NCBI GenBank assembly: GCA_029972225.1
Contig: CP124756.1
Location: 2,090,001 to 2,154,000 of the forward strand
Direction of reading: 5' to 3'
Source of the DNA: Candidatus Thiothrix putei
GTDB taxonomy: Bacteria; Pseudomonadota; Gammaproteobacteria; Thiotrichales; Thiotrichaceae
DNA length: 64,000 nt
Part shown: positions 18,387 to 26,942 of the stretch, piece after piece
How the letters are laid out: every line of letters starts with the position of its first letter
How positions within the stretch are numbered: position 1 is the stretch's first letter
Position numbers and translations under genes: made by a program
Notes under the pieces: model-generated
What the model saw: only the letters and a program-made list of their open reading frames with translations
Told to the model about the DNA's origin: nothing
Databases searched by the model: none

Positions 18387-19712
18387 TTAATGATTGAGCA
18401 AACCATACACCTCCGCCAATGCCTCATCCCCCCCCACATTGCCGGGGAAAATCACCACCGGCAATCGAGGAAAACGCGGATGATCATCCGGGCAAATCAC
18501 CACCGAACACCCCGCCCGAATTTGCCCCAACACCCGTGCAGTACGCAACGCCAGCCCTTTGCTCAAGGTATCGTTCGAGGTAATCCCGCCCTTGCTGATT
18601 AAAAAGCCAATGTCCGCAGGCAAGTGTTGCACCAGTCGCACCAAAAACGCCGCCACCCGATCCCCAAACGCCAGCCGTTCGGCTTTGCTGGCAAACTGCT
18701 TTTCGCCACGACTGGTGTACAACACCACACCGCGATTTTGCTGATTCGCCGTCTGCAACTGCGTTTGCAAATCTGCAAACAAGGCCTCTTCATCCGCCAC
18801 CAATTGCTCAAGGTCGATATGCAGCGGCAATACAGTGGTATGCGCCAGCAAATACTGCAATTGCAGGGTGGATTTGCCGACGTGTGATCCCATCAGCACC
18901 ACGCCTGCTTTGCCATTGCGTACAAATTGCGCCATTGCTGCCGGAGCAACGGGTTGCGGGGGCAGGGCGGCAAACGCAGTCAGCAAACTTGCGGCACTGC
19001 GAAACAGAAACCGCTTGCCCGTCTGTGCCGCCGCCAACACTTGCTGCGCAAACTGATCCAAGTCGCTTTGCTGTTCCGCATCCACCACGCAACACACATT
19101 ATCGTGTAACGCCTGCAAGCGTTCCCCCAATGCGCCGCGCACGTCTTGCAAACCGAAGCGTTGCACCGCACTGGCGGGAATGCGCCCACCCGTTTTTTCC
19201 GCGACATAATCCGGTAAAAAGGCGGTGCTGAACCCAAACACCGAATCCTTGGCAAACTCGGTGTCATGCACGGGGACAGGTTCGCCATCCACCAGCAAAT
19301 AATGCGTGCCGTCGCGGGTAATGCGCCCGCCTTCAAAAAACGCAGGGACAAGGAAGTGCGCATCAAACGGCCCCAGTTCTGCCGCGATCACATCGGTTTC
19401 CACCGGATAATGCCCGCGCAAGGTCGAATCCGAACGGCTGACCACCACGGGTTGAATCGTCACACCCGCGTCCGCCGCTTGCGCCAAGGCTTCCCGCAGG
19501 TTGATGCAAATTTCCCGCGTCACGCTTGCTGCACTCGCTGCATCCATCCCGCGTGTATTGCTCAGCACGAAAAACAACGGCGCGTCATCGTGCAAGGCTT
19601 CCAGCAAAGTGGCGACATCCCAGCGGGTAAGTAGCAGGCAACTGTGTACCGTTTGCGAACCCGTCGGATCGTCGTCGATGGCAATGATTTTGGTGAGTGC
19701 GGTGTTATTCAT
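18387..19712 (-). CDS. DUF1537 four-carbon acid sugar kinase family protein
   Basis: About 441 aa. N-terminal DUF1537 motifs are IIAIDDDPTGSQTVHSC and VVSRSDSTLRGHYP; the C-terminal nucleotide-binding part has FLISKGGITSNDT and GCSVVICPDDHPRFP. Characterised relatives (OtnK/DtnK/LtnK type) phosphorylate tetronates or 3-oxo-tetronates. I chose the ATG at 19712 because it overlaps the upstream stop (CATGAATAA) and has a GGTGAGG ribosome-binding site; a GTG three codons earlier is possible. It is coupled to the TPP enzyme, so its product may feed that enzyme or the reverse. The actual substrate is unknown. Confidence 0.78.
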   Translation of the reverse strand: MNNTALTKIIAIDDDPTGSQTVHSCLLLTRWDVATLLEALHDDAPLFFVLSNTRGMDAASAASVTREICINLREALAQAADAGVTIQPVVVSRSDSTLRGHYPVETDVIAAELGPFDAHFLVPAFFEGGRITRDGTHYLLVDGEPVPVHDTEFAKDSVFGFSTAFLPDYVAEKTGGRIPASAVQRFGLQDVRGALGERLQALHDNVCCVVDAEQQSDLDQFAQQVLAAAQTGKRFLFRSAASLLTAFAALPPQPVAPAAMAQFVRNGKAGVVLMGSHVGKSTLQLQYLLAHTTVLPLHIDLEQLVADEEALFADLQTQLQTANQQNRGVVLYTSRGEKQFASKAERLAFGDRVAAFLVRLVQHLPADIGFLISKGGITSNDTLSKGLALRTARVLGQIRAGCSVVICPDDHPRFPRLPVVIFPGNVGGDEALAEVYGLLNH

Positions 19713-21906
19713 GCGCCTCACCTACCATGCCGAGCGCACACGCGGTGAGCTTATCCGCCGTAATGCCGTTATAAGCCATGAGTTCGTTGGCACTGGCGGT
19801 GGTTTCGCCGCGTTGCCAGCCGAACAAATCGCGTTTCGGCGCACGGCTGCGTAACAACACGGATTCGAGCGCAATCGTGCCGCCGCCGCTGACTCCGATC
19901 AGTGCATCGCCATCAAACAGCCCGTGGAAATCGGTATCGCTCATGAATGCGCCATCCGCCTCGGAACTGTGTTGCCAAGCGACATCGGCAGCCCGGTACA
20001 AGCGGCGCGGATTGGCAACGCACACAATGCGTACCCGATAGCCCGCCGCTTCCAGCTTGTCTTTTGCTTCAAATACCGGCTGGTAAATCATGTCGCCCGT
20101 GACCGCAAACACGATGGTTTCCCAACTGCTGTCGCGTGATTCGTACAGCGTGACCGCACCTTGCTCAATCGCGGCGTTGGCTTGCGACGGTGTGGTGTAC
20201 ACCGTCAGCGGCGATTTGGAGGCAATAATGCTGATGTTTTTATTGACCTGTTGCACCGCCCAGCCGTAAGCCGCTTGGATCATATTCGCATCCGCCGGAT
20301 ACAGCAGGTAAACATTGCCGTTGCGCATTTGCCCGCCGATGTAGTTTTCGATTTCGGGGCGTTGGTGTGTCCAGCCGTTGCGCCCTTGCTCCAACGCACC
20401 AGCAGTGAACATCGACACCACCGCCGGAGTTTTGCGGCGCAATTCTGCCATTGCCTGCCCGACGGTTTGCACAATTGGCCAGCCGTTGATGGCGAAACTT
20501 TCATACGACAACCACAGCGAACGCCCGCCAAACAGCGCCAAGGCAGCGGCGAAACCGGCACAAGCGTCTTCGTTGAGCGGTTCGTACACTTGCCCCGTCG
20601 GGCTTTGGTTGTAGAGCGGGTCAACGGTCGGGTGGCGGATTTTCAAGACATCGTTGATGATTTTCATGTTCGAGGCTTCGTTGCCATCGGCATTGGTGAC
20701 GACGAATAGCGGGTCACGCTTGCCCAGTTCCGCCACCATGTGCCCCATTGCGGTTGCGGGCACGGCTTTATCACCGACCGCGAAATCTTGCCGTGGCAAG
20801 TCGCTGGCATCAGGTAGGGCGCGTTCAAATTCGGTCACGACCGTGCGGCTGGCAGAACCGCCACCGGCGCGTTGCAGGGTGGTGCGTACCAATTCCCATG
20901 CAGCGGGGGTGAGTGCGCCTTTTTCCAAGGCGGCGGCAATCGCGGGTTTCTGCACCGTGTCACCGGGGTAAAGGTTGTGCGATTTTGCGCCGTGGATGTG
21001 AATCCCTGAACCTTTGATTTGCTTGATAATCAGCACCGACATTGTGCCACTCATCGCGCTATCAGCGGCGGCTTTTGCGCCTTCCAAGACCGCACGGGTG
21101 AAGGCAGTCCGCGCCGCATCGCTGAACAGGGTGCTATCCACATACGCGCCTTCCTGCCCTGCGTCGTCGAAATCTTTCGCGTCGATCAGCACTACGTTGC
21201 CGAAATCGTGCGCTTTCCAGTAATCCCGCATTTGCGCATTACTCATCAGTGACACCATCGAATGGTGTTCCTGACTGAAGCCGTTCCACACCAAGACCGG
21301 CAAGAAATTGGTCACATCGGGGTAGCTGGTGTGGAAGTGCTTGAATGCCGACAAAATGTACGGTTCACCCAAACCGCCGTCGCCGATGGTGCAGGGGAAC
21401 AGCTTGTCGCGGTTCAAATACGCGCCCGCCATCGCAAAATGTTGCCCTTGACCCAAAGGGCCAGCGGGAGCGAGCAAGCCCGGAATCGCGCCGGATAAAT
21501 GCCCCAACAAGCCGTCACGTTCGCGGAAACGGGCTTGCAAATCGTTCATGGTGTGAATGCCCATGTCTTCCAGCGAGCCGTCGAGGAACATCGCGCTGTA
21601 GAAACCAGGCGCGTGATGCCCCACTTCCGTGACGATATTGGTATGCCCCAACAGCACCAACGCCGCGTAAGCATCGGCAGAACTGGCAAAGCCGCCGGGA
21701 TGCCCGGATTCTTTCGAGGCGCACAATTGCAGCGTGGTATAGCGCAAGGCATCAACGATTAAGCGGCATTGGTAAACGGCTTGGTCGTTGATTTCGGTGA
21801 TCGCGGTTTGATCCGCCGCAATCGCGGAACTCGCGCCGAATTGCGTGAACGCGCTGGATGGTGCGCCGAAATGCAAGATGCCTTCGCAGAAAGTGGGTGC
21901 AGTCAT
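19705..21906 (-). CDS. Transketolase-like thiamine-diphosphate enzyme
   Basis: The 733-aa protein has the transketolase/phosphoketolase layout. The N-terminal TPP domain includes CASKESGHPGGFASS, LGQGQHFAMAGAYL and the TPP/Mg motif IGDGGLGEPYILSAFKHF with a later Asn (VLVWNG). A pyrimidine-binding domain (VTNADGNEASNMKI, LNEDACAGFAAALALFGG) and a C-terminal domain follow. It is neither a standard TktA nor an Xfp phosphoketolase. Some pipelines call close relatives xylulose-5-phosphate 3-epimerase, which I cannot verify. First gene of a minus-strand operon with a DUF1537 kinase and an aminotransferase; a GGAG site precedes the ATG. Confidence 0.75.
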   Translation of the reverse strand: MTAPTFCEGILHFGAPSSAFTQFGASSAIAADQTAITEINDQAVYQCRLIVDALRYTTLQLCASKESGHPGGFASSADAYAALVLLGHTNIVTEVGHHAPGFYSAMFLDGSLEDMGIHTMNDLQARFRERDGLLGHLSGAIPGLLAPAGPLGQGQHFAMAGAYLNRDKLFPCTIGDGGLGEPYILSAFKHFHTSYPDVTNFLPVLVWNGFSQEHHSMVSLMSNAQMRDYWKAHDFGNVVLIDAKDFDDAGQEGAYVDSTLFSDAARTAFTRAVLEGAKAAADSAMSGTMSVLIIKQIKGSGIHIHGAKSHNLYPGDTVQKPAIAAALEKGALTPAAWELVRTTLQRAGGGSASRTVVTEFERALPDASDLPRQDFAVGDKAVPATAMGHMVAELGKRDPLFVVTNADGNEASNMKIINDVLKIRHPTVDPLYNQSPTGQVYEPLNEDACAGFAAALALFGGRSLWLSYESFAINGWPIVQTVGQAMAELRRKTPAVVSMFTAGALEQGRNGWTHQRPEIENYIGGQMRNGNVYLLYPADANMIQAAYGWAVQQVNKNISIIASKSPLTVYTTPSQANAAIEQGAVTLYESRDSSWETIVFAVTGDMIYQPVFEAKDKLEAAGYRVRIVCVANPRRLYRAADVAWQHSSEADGAFMSDTDFHGLFDGDALIGVSGGGTIALESVLLRSRAPKRDLFGWQRGETTASANELMAYNGITADKLTACALGMVGEAHE

Positions 21907-21973
21907 GGTCGTGTCTCCTTGAATGTGTTGCTATGCGCTAACCATAAGCCTCTATGTTATTTATCGCAATACG

Positions 21974-22009
21974 GTATAGTTTCCACATTGTGGGAAACTG
22001 TTCTATACT
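21974..22009. promoter_or_regulatory. Palindromic operator in the IclR divergent promoter
   Basis: AGTTTCC (21978-21984) and GGAAACT (21993-21999) form an inverted repeat, flanked by GTATA (21974-21978) and TATAC (22004-22008). This is a size and pattern expected for an IclR-family operator. TATACT at 22004-22009 with TTTCCA at 21980-21985 (18-base spacing) is a possible promoter for the iclR-type gene. It would place the transcript start close to the ATG at 22016. Confidence 0.5.
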
Positions 22010-22015
22010 GTTGCC

Positions 22016-22774
22016 ATGAAAGCAGAAACCGACACCACCCGCATCCAAGTCATCGACCGCGCTGCTGCGCTGCTCGATGCCATCGCCCGTTACCCTGAAC
22101 CTGTTAGCCTGAAAATCCTCAGTGCTGATACGGGTTTGCACACCTCTACTGCGCACCGCATCCTCAGTTCCCTGATCGACAATCGGTTTGTGGAACGTGA
22201 TCCGGCGGGGCGTTACCGATTGGGGATTCACCTATTGCAATTGGGGGTACGTTTGCACAATAAGATCGACTTGCGTTCGGTGGCGCTGCCCTATATGGAA
22301 GCCTTGCGCGATCAATTGAACGAGTCGGTTAACCTCACGTTGCGCGAAGGTGACGTGGTGGTGTACATCGAAAAAGCCACGCCAAACCGCATGATGCATG
22401 TGCAACAAGTGGTCGGCAGCCGTGCGCCGTTGCACGTTACCGCCGTCGGCAAGCTGATGTTGGGGGTGGGCAGTGATGACGATATTCGCAGCTATGCGCA
22501 GCGCACCAATTTACCCGCGTATACCCGCAATACGCTTTCGACCTTGCCGCAATTGTTGGGTGTTTGCCAGCAAGCGGCGCAACAGGGCTATGCGCTGGAT
22601 AATGAAGAAGCGGAAATCGGGGTGGGGTGTATTGGCGTGCTGATTTATGACAGCACGGGCAGGGCTGTGGCGGGGTTGTCGGTATCTGCCCCGATGGAAC
22701 GGCGGCAGATGGCGTGGGTGGATGCGGTGCAGGCGGTGGGGAGGGCGATTTCAGCGCAGTTGGGGGGCGGGTAA
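22016..22774 (+). CDS. IclR-family transcriptional regulator
   Basis: The 252-aa protein has an N-terminal winged helix (residues about 8-70: VIDRAAALLDAIARYPEPVS, then HTSTAHRILSSLIDNRFVE) and a C-terminal IclR effector-binding domain (about 80-250: LRDQLNESVNLTLREGDVVV, then APLHVTAVGKLML). It is divergent from the TPP-enzyme operon across a 109-bp spacer containing a palindrome. It therefore most likely controls that operon and itself in response to a small acid or sugar. The ATG lacks a clear Shine-Dalgarno, compatible with a leaderless transcript. Confidence 0.88.
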   Translation: MKAETDTTRIQVIDRAAALLDAIARYPEPVSLKILSADTGLHTSTAHRILSSLIDNRFVERDPAGRYRLGIHLLQLGVRLHNKIDLRSVALPYMEALRDQLNESVNLTLREGDVVVYIEKATPNRMMHVQQVVGSRAPLHVTAVGKLMLGVGSDDDIRSYAQRTNLPAYTRNTLSTLPQLLGVCQQAAQQGYALDNEEAEIGVGCIGVLIYDSTGRAVAGLSVSAPMERRQMAWVDAVQAVGRAISAQLGGG

Positions 22775-22778
22775 ACCC

Positions 22779-23606
22779 CTAATGCTGTGATCGCAGCGCT
22801 ATTACTTGCTCTAAACTTAAGCTGGTAATACGGGCAACGTCTTCTTCTGGAATCACACCCAGCGTTAGCAATTGACGAGCAATCTCTTGCGCTTTTTTTA
22901 ACTCGCCTTGTTCGATTCCTTGTTCAAGACCCGCTCTTACTCCCCAGCGGTAGGAGGCAAATTTTGTTACATCGACTTCAGTTAACATTTTTTCAGCCTC
23001 TTCTAAATAAGGTTGTAGATCACGGTTTTCAGCCAAGGTTTCGAGCATTTCAAAGTAATGGCGGAAACCGCTTTCGTCTTCGCCCATCAGCTCGCGTAGG
23101 CGTAGCACGATGTAATTGACCATTTCTTGTTCGGGGCGACCTTTGAAATCGCATAAAATGGCGAGAATCAGCGCGTCCGGTGTGTCTTGCGTGAGTAATA
23201 AACTGCAATCCACGGTGTGCATATCCAGCAGTTCATAACGGTAGGTGAAAGCGCGTGCCTGAAAATGATCGGGCATGGTGAGGCGCTCTTTGCCTATGTA
23301 AATTAAGTGCTGGTGTACACTTTCCTGTGGGTGAGCGAGCTGAATATCGGTAAAATAACGCAACATGCGTAAAGGCATCGCCGTGTCATTTTGGTTTTGA
23401 ATTTCGATATGCAAGATAAACGGTGTATCGTCGGCTTTGCTGCGCATCCGCGCCACTAGGTCGGCACGGCGCTGTTCGACGCGCTGCTGTTCGGTATCCA
23501 GTAGCTCCACATCTTGCGCATCTACATTCAAATTGAGCAATAGATTGGCAATATCGGCAGCTAAATGACCCAGTACGGATTTGCTGATGATGTCTTTATT
23601 TCCCAT
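22779..23606 (-). CDS. Rpn-like PD-(D/E)XK nuclease/transposase-family protein
   Basis: About 275 aa from the ATG at 23606, which gives MGNKDIISKSVLGHLAADIA; a longer frame exists to 23669. The core has the pattern RRADLVARM followed by FILHIEIQNQND, which fits the Asp ... Glu-x-Gln active site of Rpn/transposase_31-like proteins. The C-terminal part has a helical, Glu/Gln-rich tail (GLEQGIEQGELKKAQEIARQ) common in this family. Such genes are abundant in Thiothrix-like and cyanobacterial genomes and promote RecA-independent recombination in characterised members. Its stop lies 4 bases from the stop of the convergent iclR-type gene. Confidence 0.7.
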   Translation of the reverse strand: MGNKDIISKSVLGHLAADIANLLLNLNVDAQDVELLDTEQQRVEQRRADLVARMRSKADDTPFILHIEIQNQNDTAMPLRMLRYFTDIQLAHPQESVHQHLIYIGKERLTMPDHFQARAFTYRYELLDMHTVDCSLLLTQDTPDALILAILCDFKGRPEQEMVNYIVLRLRELMGEDESGFRHYFEMLETLAENRDLQPYLEEAEKMLTEVDVTKFASYRWGVRAGLEQGIEQGELKKAQEIARQLLTLGVIPEEDVARITSLSLEQVIALRSQH

Positions 23607-23729
23607 ACAGGGGATTATAGCAATGAAGTGAGGGTAGAGGTAGCAAAGACCTAAAGATGATCGTTTCAAGATTGCCTAAATTCTGGTATTAATCTGTCAG
23701 GGATTTTAAGCAGGGGAATTGCACGGGTT

Positions 23730-24376
23730 ATGTCTCAGCCAATCAGGGTTTTTATCAGTTATAGTCATGACGATGACGCGCACCGTGAGTTTGTATTGCG
23801 TCTGGCAAACCGTTTGCGGGCGGAAGGTGTTGAAAGCTGGATTGATCAGTATGTTCCCGGTTTTCCTCCCCAAGGCTGGCAGCGTTGGATGGAAAATGAA
23901 ATCGAGCAAGCCAATTTTGTTCTGCTGATTTGTACACCCTTATATTTGAAACGTTTTAGGGGTGAAGACTTTGACGGTGGGCGTGGCGTCAATTTTGAGA
24001 GCGTTATCGTTTCTCAGATGCTTTACAGCGACCGTTACCACAATACCAAATTTATCCCTGTATTGCCTGAACAAGGTGCAATCGAACACGTTCCTACAGC
24101 CTTACAAATCTACAATACCTATTGGTTGCATGATGCTGGGTATCAGGCTTTATACCGTCTGTTGACAAGGCAACCAGCAGTTACACCACCACCCGCTGGC
24201 GAGCGTATTCAACTGCCTGAAAAAACGGTCGCGGTTTTGCCAAGCCTGAGTGTTGAAACCGCTTACCTGCAAAGTCTGTTGCAACACAGTGAGATTCTGT
24301 TTGCCGACAAGACCTATACGGCATTATCCGGGCAATTCCAACAAGATCGCTCACTGATCCCCAGTACGTGTATGCC
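23730..24376 (+). pseudogene. SEFIR-NACHT-FGE DGR target protein, N-terminal (SEFIR) fragment
   Basis: The fragment encodes a SEFIR/TIR-type domain at residues 1-150: PIRVFISYSHDDDAHREFVL, then ESWIDQYVPGFPPQGWQRWM and VLLICTPLYLKRF. A linker of about 65 residues follows. The ISKra4 element inserts after codon 215. Removing the element and one 9-bp duplication restores a continuous frame to 29165 of 955 codons. SEFIR domains act as signalling or effector adaptors, and in bacteria they occur fused to STAND NTPases in conflict proteins. The fragment alone would end in IS-encoded residues at 24461. Confidence 0.88.
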
Positions 24377-25170
24377 GGGTGTGAACAAAAGTGCGGTAAA
24401 CCTCATGCCGCCTCAGCGGTGTTTCGCCAATAATGCTTCCATTGCTGGTTTCCCCGCATGACCCTCAACGCCAACATATCCGCCGCATTATCACTTTTCC
24501 ACCATGCCCCCGATTTTTTTAAGCGTTGCTGGATGATGTAACGGTGTGCACTTTCTATTTCGCCCGACCCCACGGGCAATCCGAGGGATTTTGCTGTCGG
24601 GTAATCCAGTTGCTCAATGCGGTTGCTCAGGTAACGGTGACAAGCTCGTACTGGGGCGTTACTGTCTTCTACCGTTTCTGCTTCGAGGAAAGGTTTCAGT
24701 GTGTCGATGACCGCTTGAGCTTGACCATCCTGTAGGGCTTTTTTCTGTTTGGCAAACCATTTATCCTTGTCCTTGAGGCATGAACAGCTTGCGGATGCTG
24801 CTGATAGGTATTCACAAACATGATAAAAATCAATCAGGTAATGTCCTTGTGTGCCAAATTGTTCATCCACTTGACGGTTGATCCAGCTTGCCCCATCACC
24901 CACCGCATGGAGGAACGTGCTTTTTCCAAATCCAGCACGGCAGGCGGTGTCGAATAAGATTTTTCCAGCATCTTCTACCGTGCCACCGAATATTGCGCCA
25001 AACGTTGGCGTAGCACTGCCTTTGGCGTGGGCAAGACACAGGCGGGCTTCTTTCCAGCTTTCCTTTTTGCCTTTGCGCTTGTCGGGGGCTGTTTCGTCAA
25101 TCTCGACGATGGGGATCATGCTGCCGTCCATTTCGGCAATGACATAGGCTTTTCCCAACGTGCTTGGATA

Positions 25171-26306
25171 TACCTTACAGCGTCAAGACCTGAACATTTT
25201 TAAAGGTTTGAAAATTTGTTGTCATCAACTGGGTCAGTTCTTTCTTGTGATCGGTATCCAGCTTGTCGAGACAGTTGGTGATGGCCGCCTTGAAAGCGGG
25301 AAACTTATCATAGTATTTCGAGTACAAGCATTTTTTCTTGACGAACTTCCACAACCGTTCAATCAGATTGAGGTTGGGTGAATAGGTCGGTAAAAATAAT
25401 AGTTCAATATTGAGCCTTTTCGCACAGGCAAACACGGCTTCACAGCGTTGATACTTGGCATTATCCAAGACCAAAGTGATCGGTATTTTGAGTGCTAACG
25501 CTGCAATTTTTTCCAATAATTCACACACGCTGTTAGCGTTGATATAGGAGTCGTTAGTGATCGTGATGAGTTGTAGCGTTATCGCATTGAGTGCGCCCAA
25601 TACGTTGTAGCGTTGTCGACCACAGGGGGCTTTGATGAATACGCGGGAAAATGACCACAAAAACCCCAGAAACGGTGCTAACACGAAGTGGGCGGCATCG
25701 ACAAAAAAAGGGCGCGTTTGCCCTCCTTAGCCTCCTGAATGCGCGGTTTTAGTTCATTTTCCAGGAACTTTTCTTGTGCTTCCACATCAGCTTTGGCGGG
25801 TATCATCCCCACTTTATGGATGTCCATCCCTATTTTCTTCATAAAGACACGTACCCTGTCCTCACTGCGTTTGATGCCTGTCAGCTCCTCAATCTTAGCG
25901 GCTGCCGCCTTGCTGGTTGCGGGGGGATATTCACGAAAATAGGCTTCAATCTTGTCTTTATATGCCATCAAATCACTCTGTGGTTTATTGAATCGTATTT
26001 CTTTAAGAGCTTCTAAACCGTTAGGTTGTAGGTAGGCGTTTAGGTAGGCAAGCAGCGTGGCTTCTGTAATCCTTTCCAATCGTTTGATTTCCTTATGCGT
26101 CAACTGTTGGGATTTCAGGTACAGCACGGACATTTTCTTACGGACTCTGGGATGAGGATGGCGCTCCTTCCAGTAGAACAGCTCCGCTATCTCATCCTCA
26201 GTGAAAGTGATTTTTAATGTCATACATTACTCATGGCTGCTTTTGTTACCAGTCATCTAACCATATTTCCCTGATCAAAAAAACTATTTTATGGCACGGA
26301 CTGGTA
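25171..26306 (-). mobile_element. IS630-family element, copy B, nested in ISKra4 copy 2
   Basis: This 1136-bp element is flanked by TA duplications (25169-25170 and 26307-26308). The empty site is visible in ISKra4 copy 1. Relative to its ISKra4 host it is inserted in the opposite orientation from copy A. Confidence 0.92.
25175..26223 (-). CDS. IS630-family transposase, copy B (-1 frameshift)
   Basis: The two frames (25678-26223 and 25175-25684) translate identically to copy A: an N-terminal helix-turn-helix region, then a DDE core with TLVLDNAKYQR and SPNLNLIERLWKFVKK. The -1 slip site is the seven-T run of the coding strand at 25703-25709. The expected full product is 349 aa. It appears intact and could supply transposase for both copies. 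Confidence 0.88.
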
Positions 26307-26942
26307 TAGTCTTTTATCAACACTTGGGATTCATGGATGCGTTTGGCGTGACCTTCGGTGATGTGTCGGATGCTGCTGGATGCCAGCCGTATCCCGTAAT
26401 GTTCTTCTAATTTATCAGGCACTTGAGCAAATGAACAGTCCGCCCCAAAGTCCGTCACCGCCCGTTGCAGCGGGAGCGAACAGCCTCGGCAAACAACCTC
26501 GGCACTCTGGCTAAAGGGGCGGACACGCTTGCCGGGAATCCGGTAGACCGGTTCGCTTATGTGGATTTTTCCGTAGGTCGTGTGCCAATGACAGTTTTTT
26601 TTCCACTCTTTACATACTTCCCAATGCCTTCTTCACAGGCTGGGGCTGTGCATTTTTCTACACGTTTGTTTGCCCATGCAGTGATCGCATCATTTCCCAT
26701 TTGGCGCAGTTCTTCTATCACCCGCTGTTCGGCGTCTGCTGCTTTGATAATGTCATCACCGGCATTTTCAACCACCTCGATTAGCCCTTCCATCCGAGCT
26801 TTTAATGCGGGGTTGCGGTTCAAGGCTTCTAAAAGTTTTTGGTCGCGGGAGCTAACTGTCAACATGGGAAAGTCCTTTTTCTCTGGTTTTAGGGGATGCC
26901 ATCTTAGTCTACAGGACACCGCACTTTTGTTCACACCCGTGT

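Larger units (their letters stand above)
24403..26865 (-). pseudogene. ISKra4-family transposase, copy 2, interrupted by IS630
   Basis: This is the same two-frame gene as copy 1: frame 0 from 26865 to 26557 and an eight-base slippery run (T on the plus strand, 26595-26602). The catalytic frame is cut by IS630 copy B, with the N-terminal part ending near 26309 and the C-terminal part (24403-25170) ending in WKHYWRNTAEAA. The cut lies in the sequence VLIKDYPSTLGKAYV, upstream of the first catalytic Asp. In copy 1 it lies far downstream, so the two copies were hit independently. Confidence 0.85.
24377..26938 (-). mobile_element. ISKra4-family insertion sequence, copy 2 (contains nested IS630)
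   Basis: The element has the same terminal repeats as copy 1 in the opposite orientation and a 9-bp target duplication GTGTATGCC at 24368-24376 and 26939-26947. It is 2562 bp, or 1424 bp without its nested IS630. It disrupts the SEFIR-NACHT-FGE gene. The near identity to copy 1 indicates recent spread. Confidence 0.93.

Noticed and set aside
22422..22430. Possible second DGR variable repeat elsewhere in the window
   Set aside because: No other FGE or C-lectin-type 3' end and no other match to the template repeat was seen by eye; a computed search would be needed to exclude short matches.
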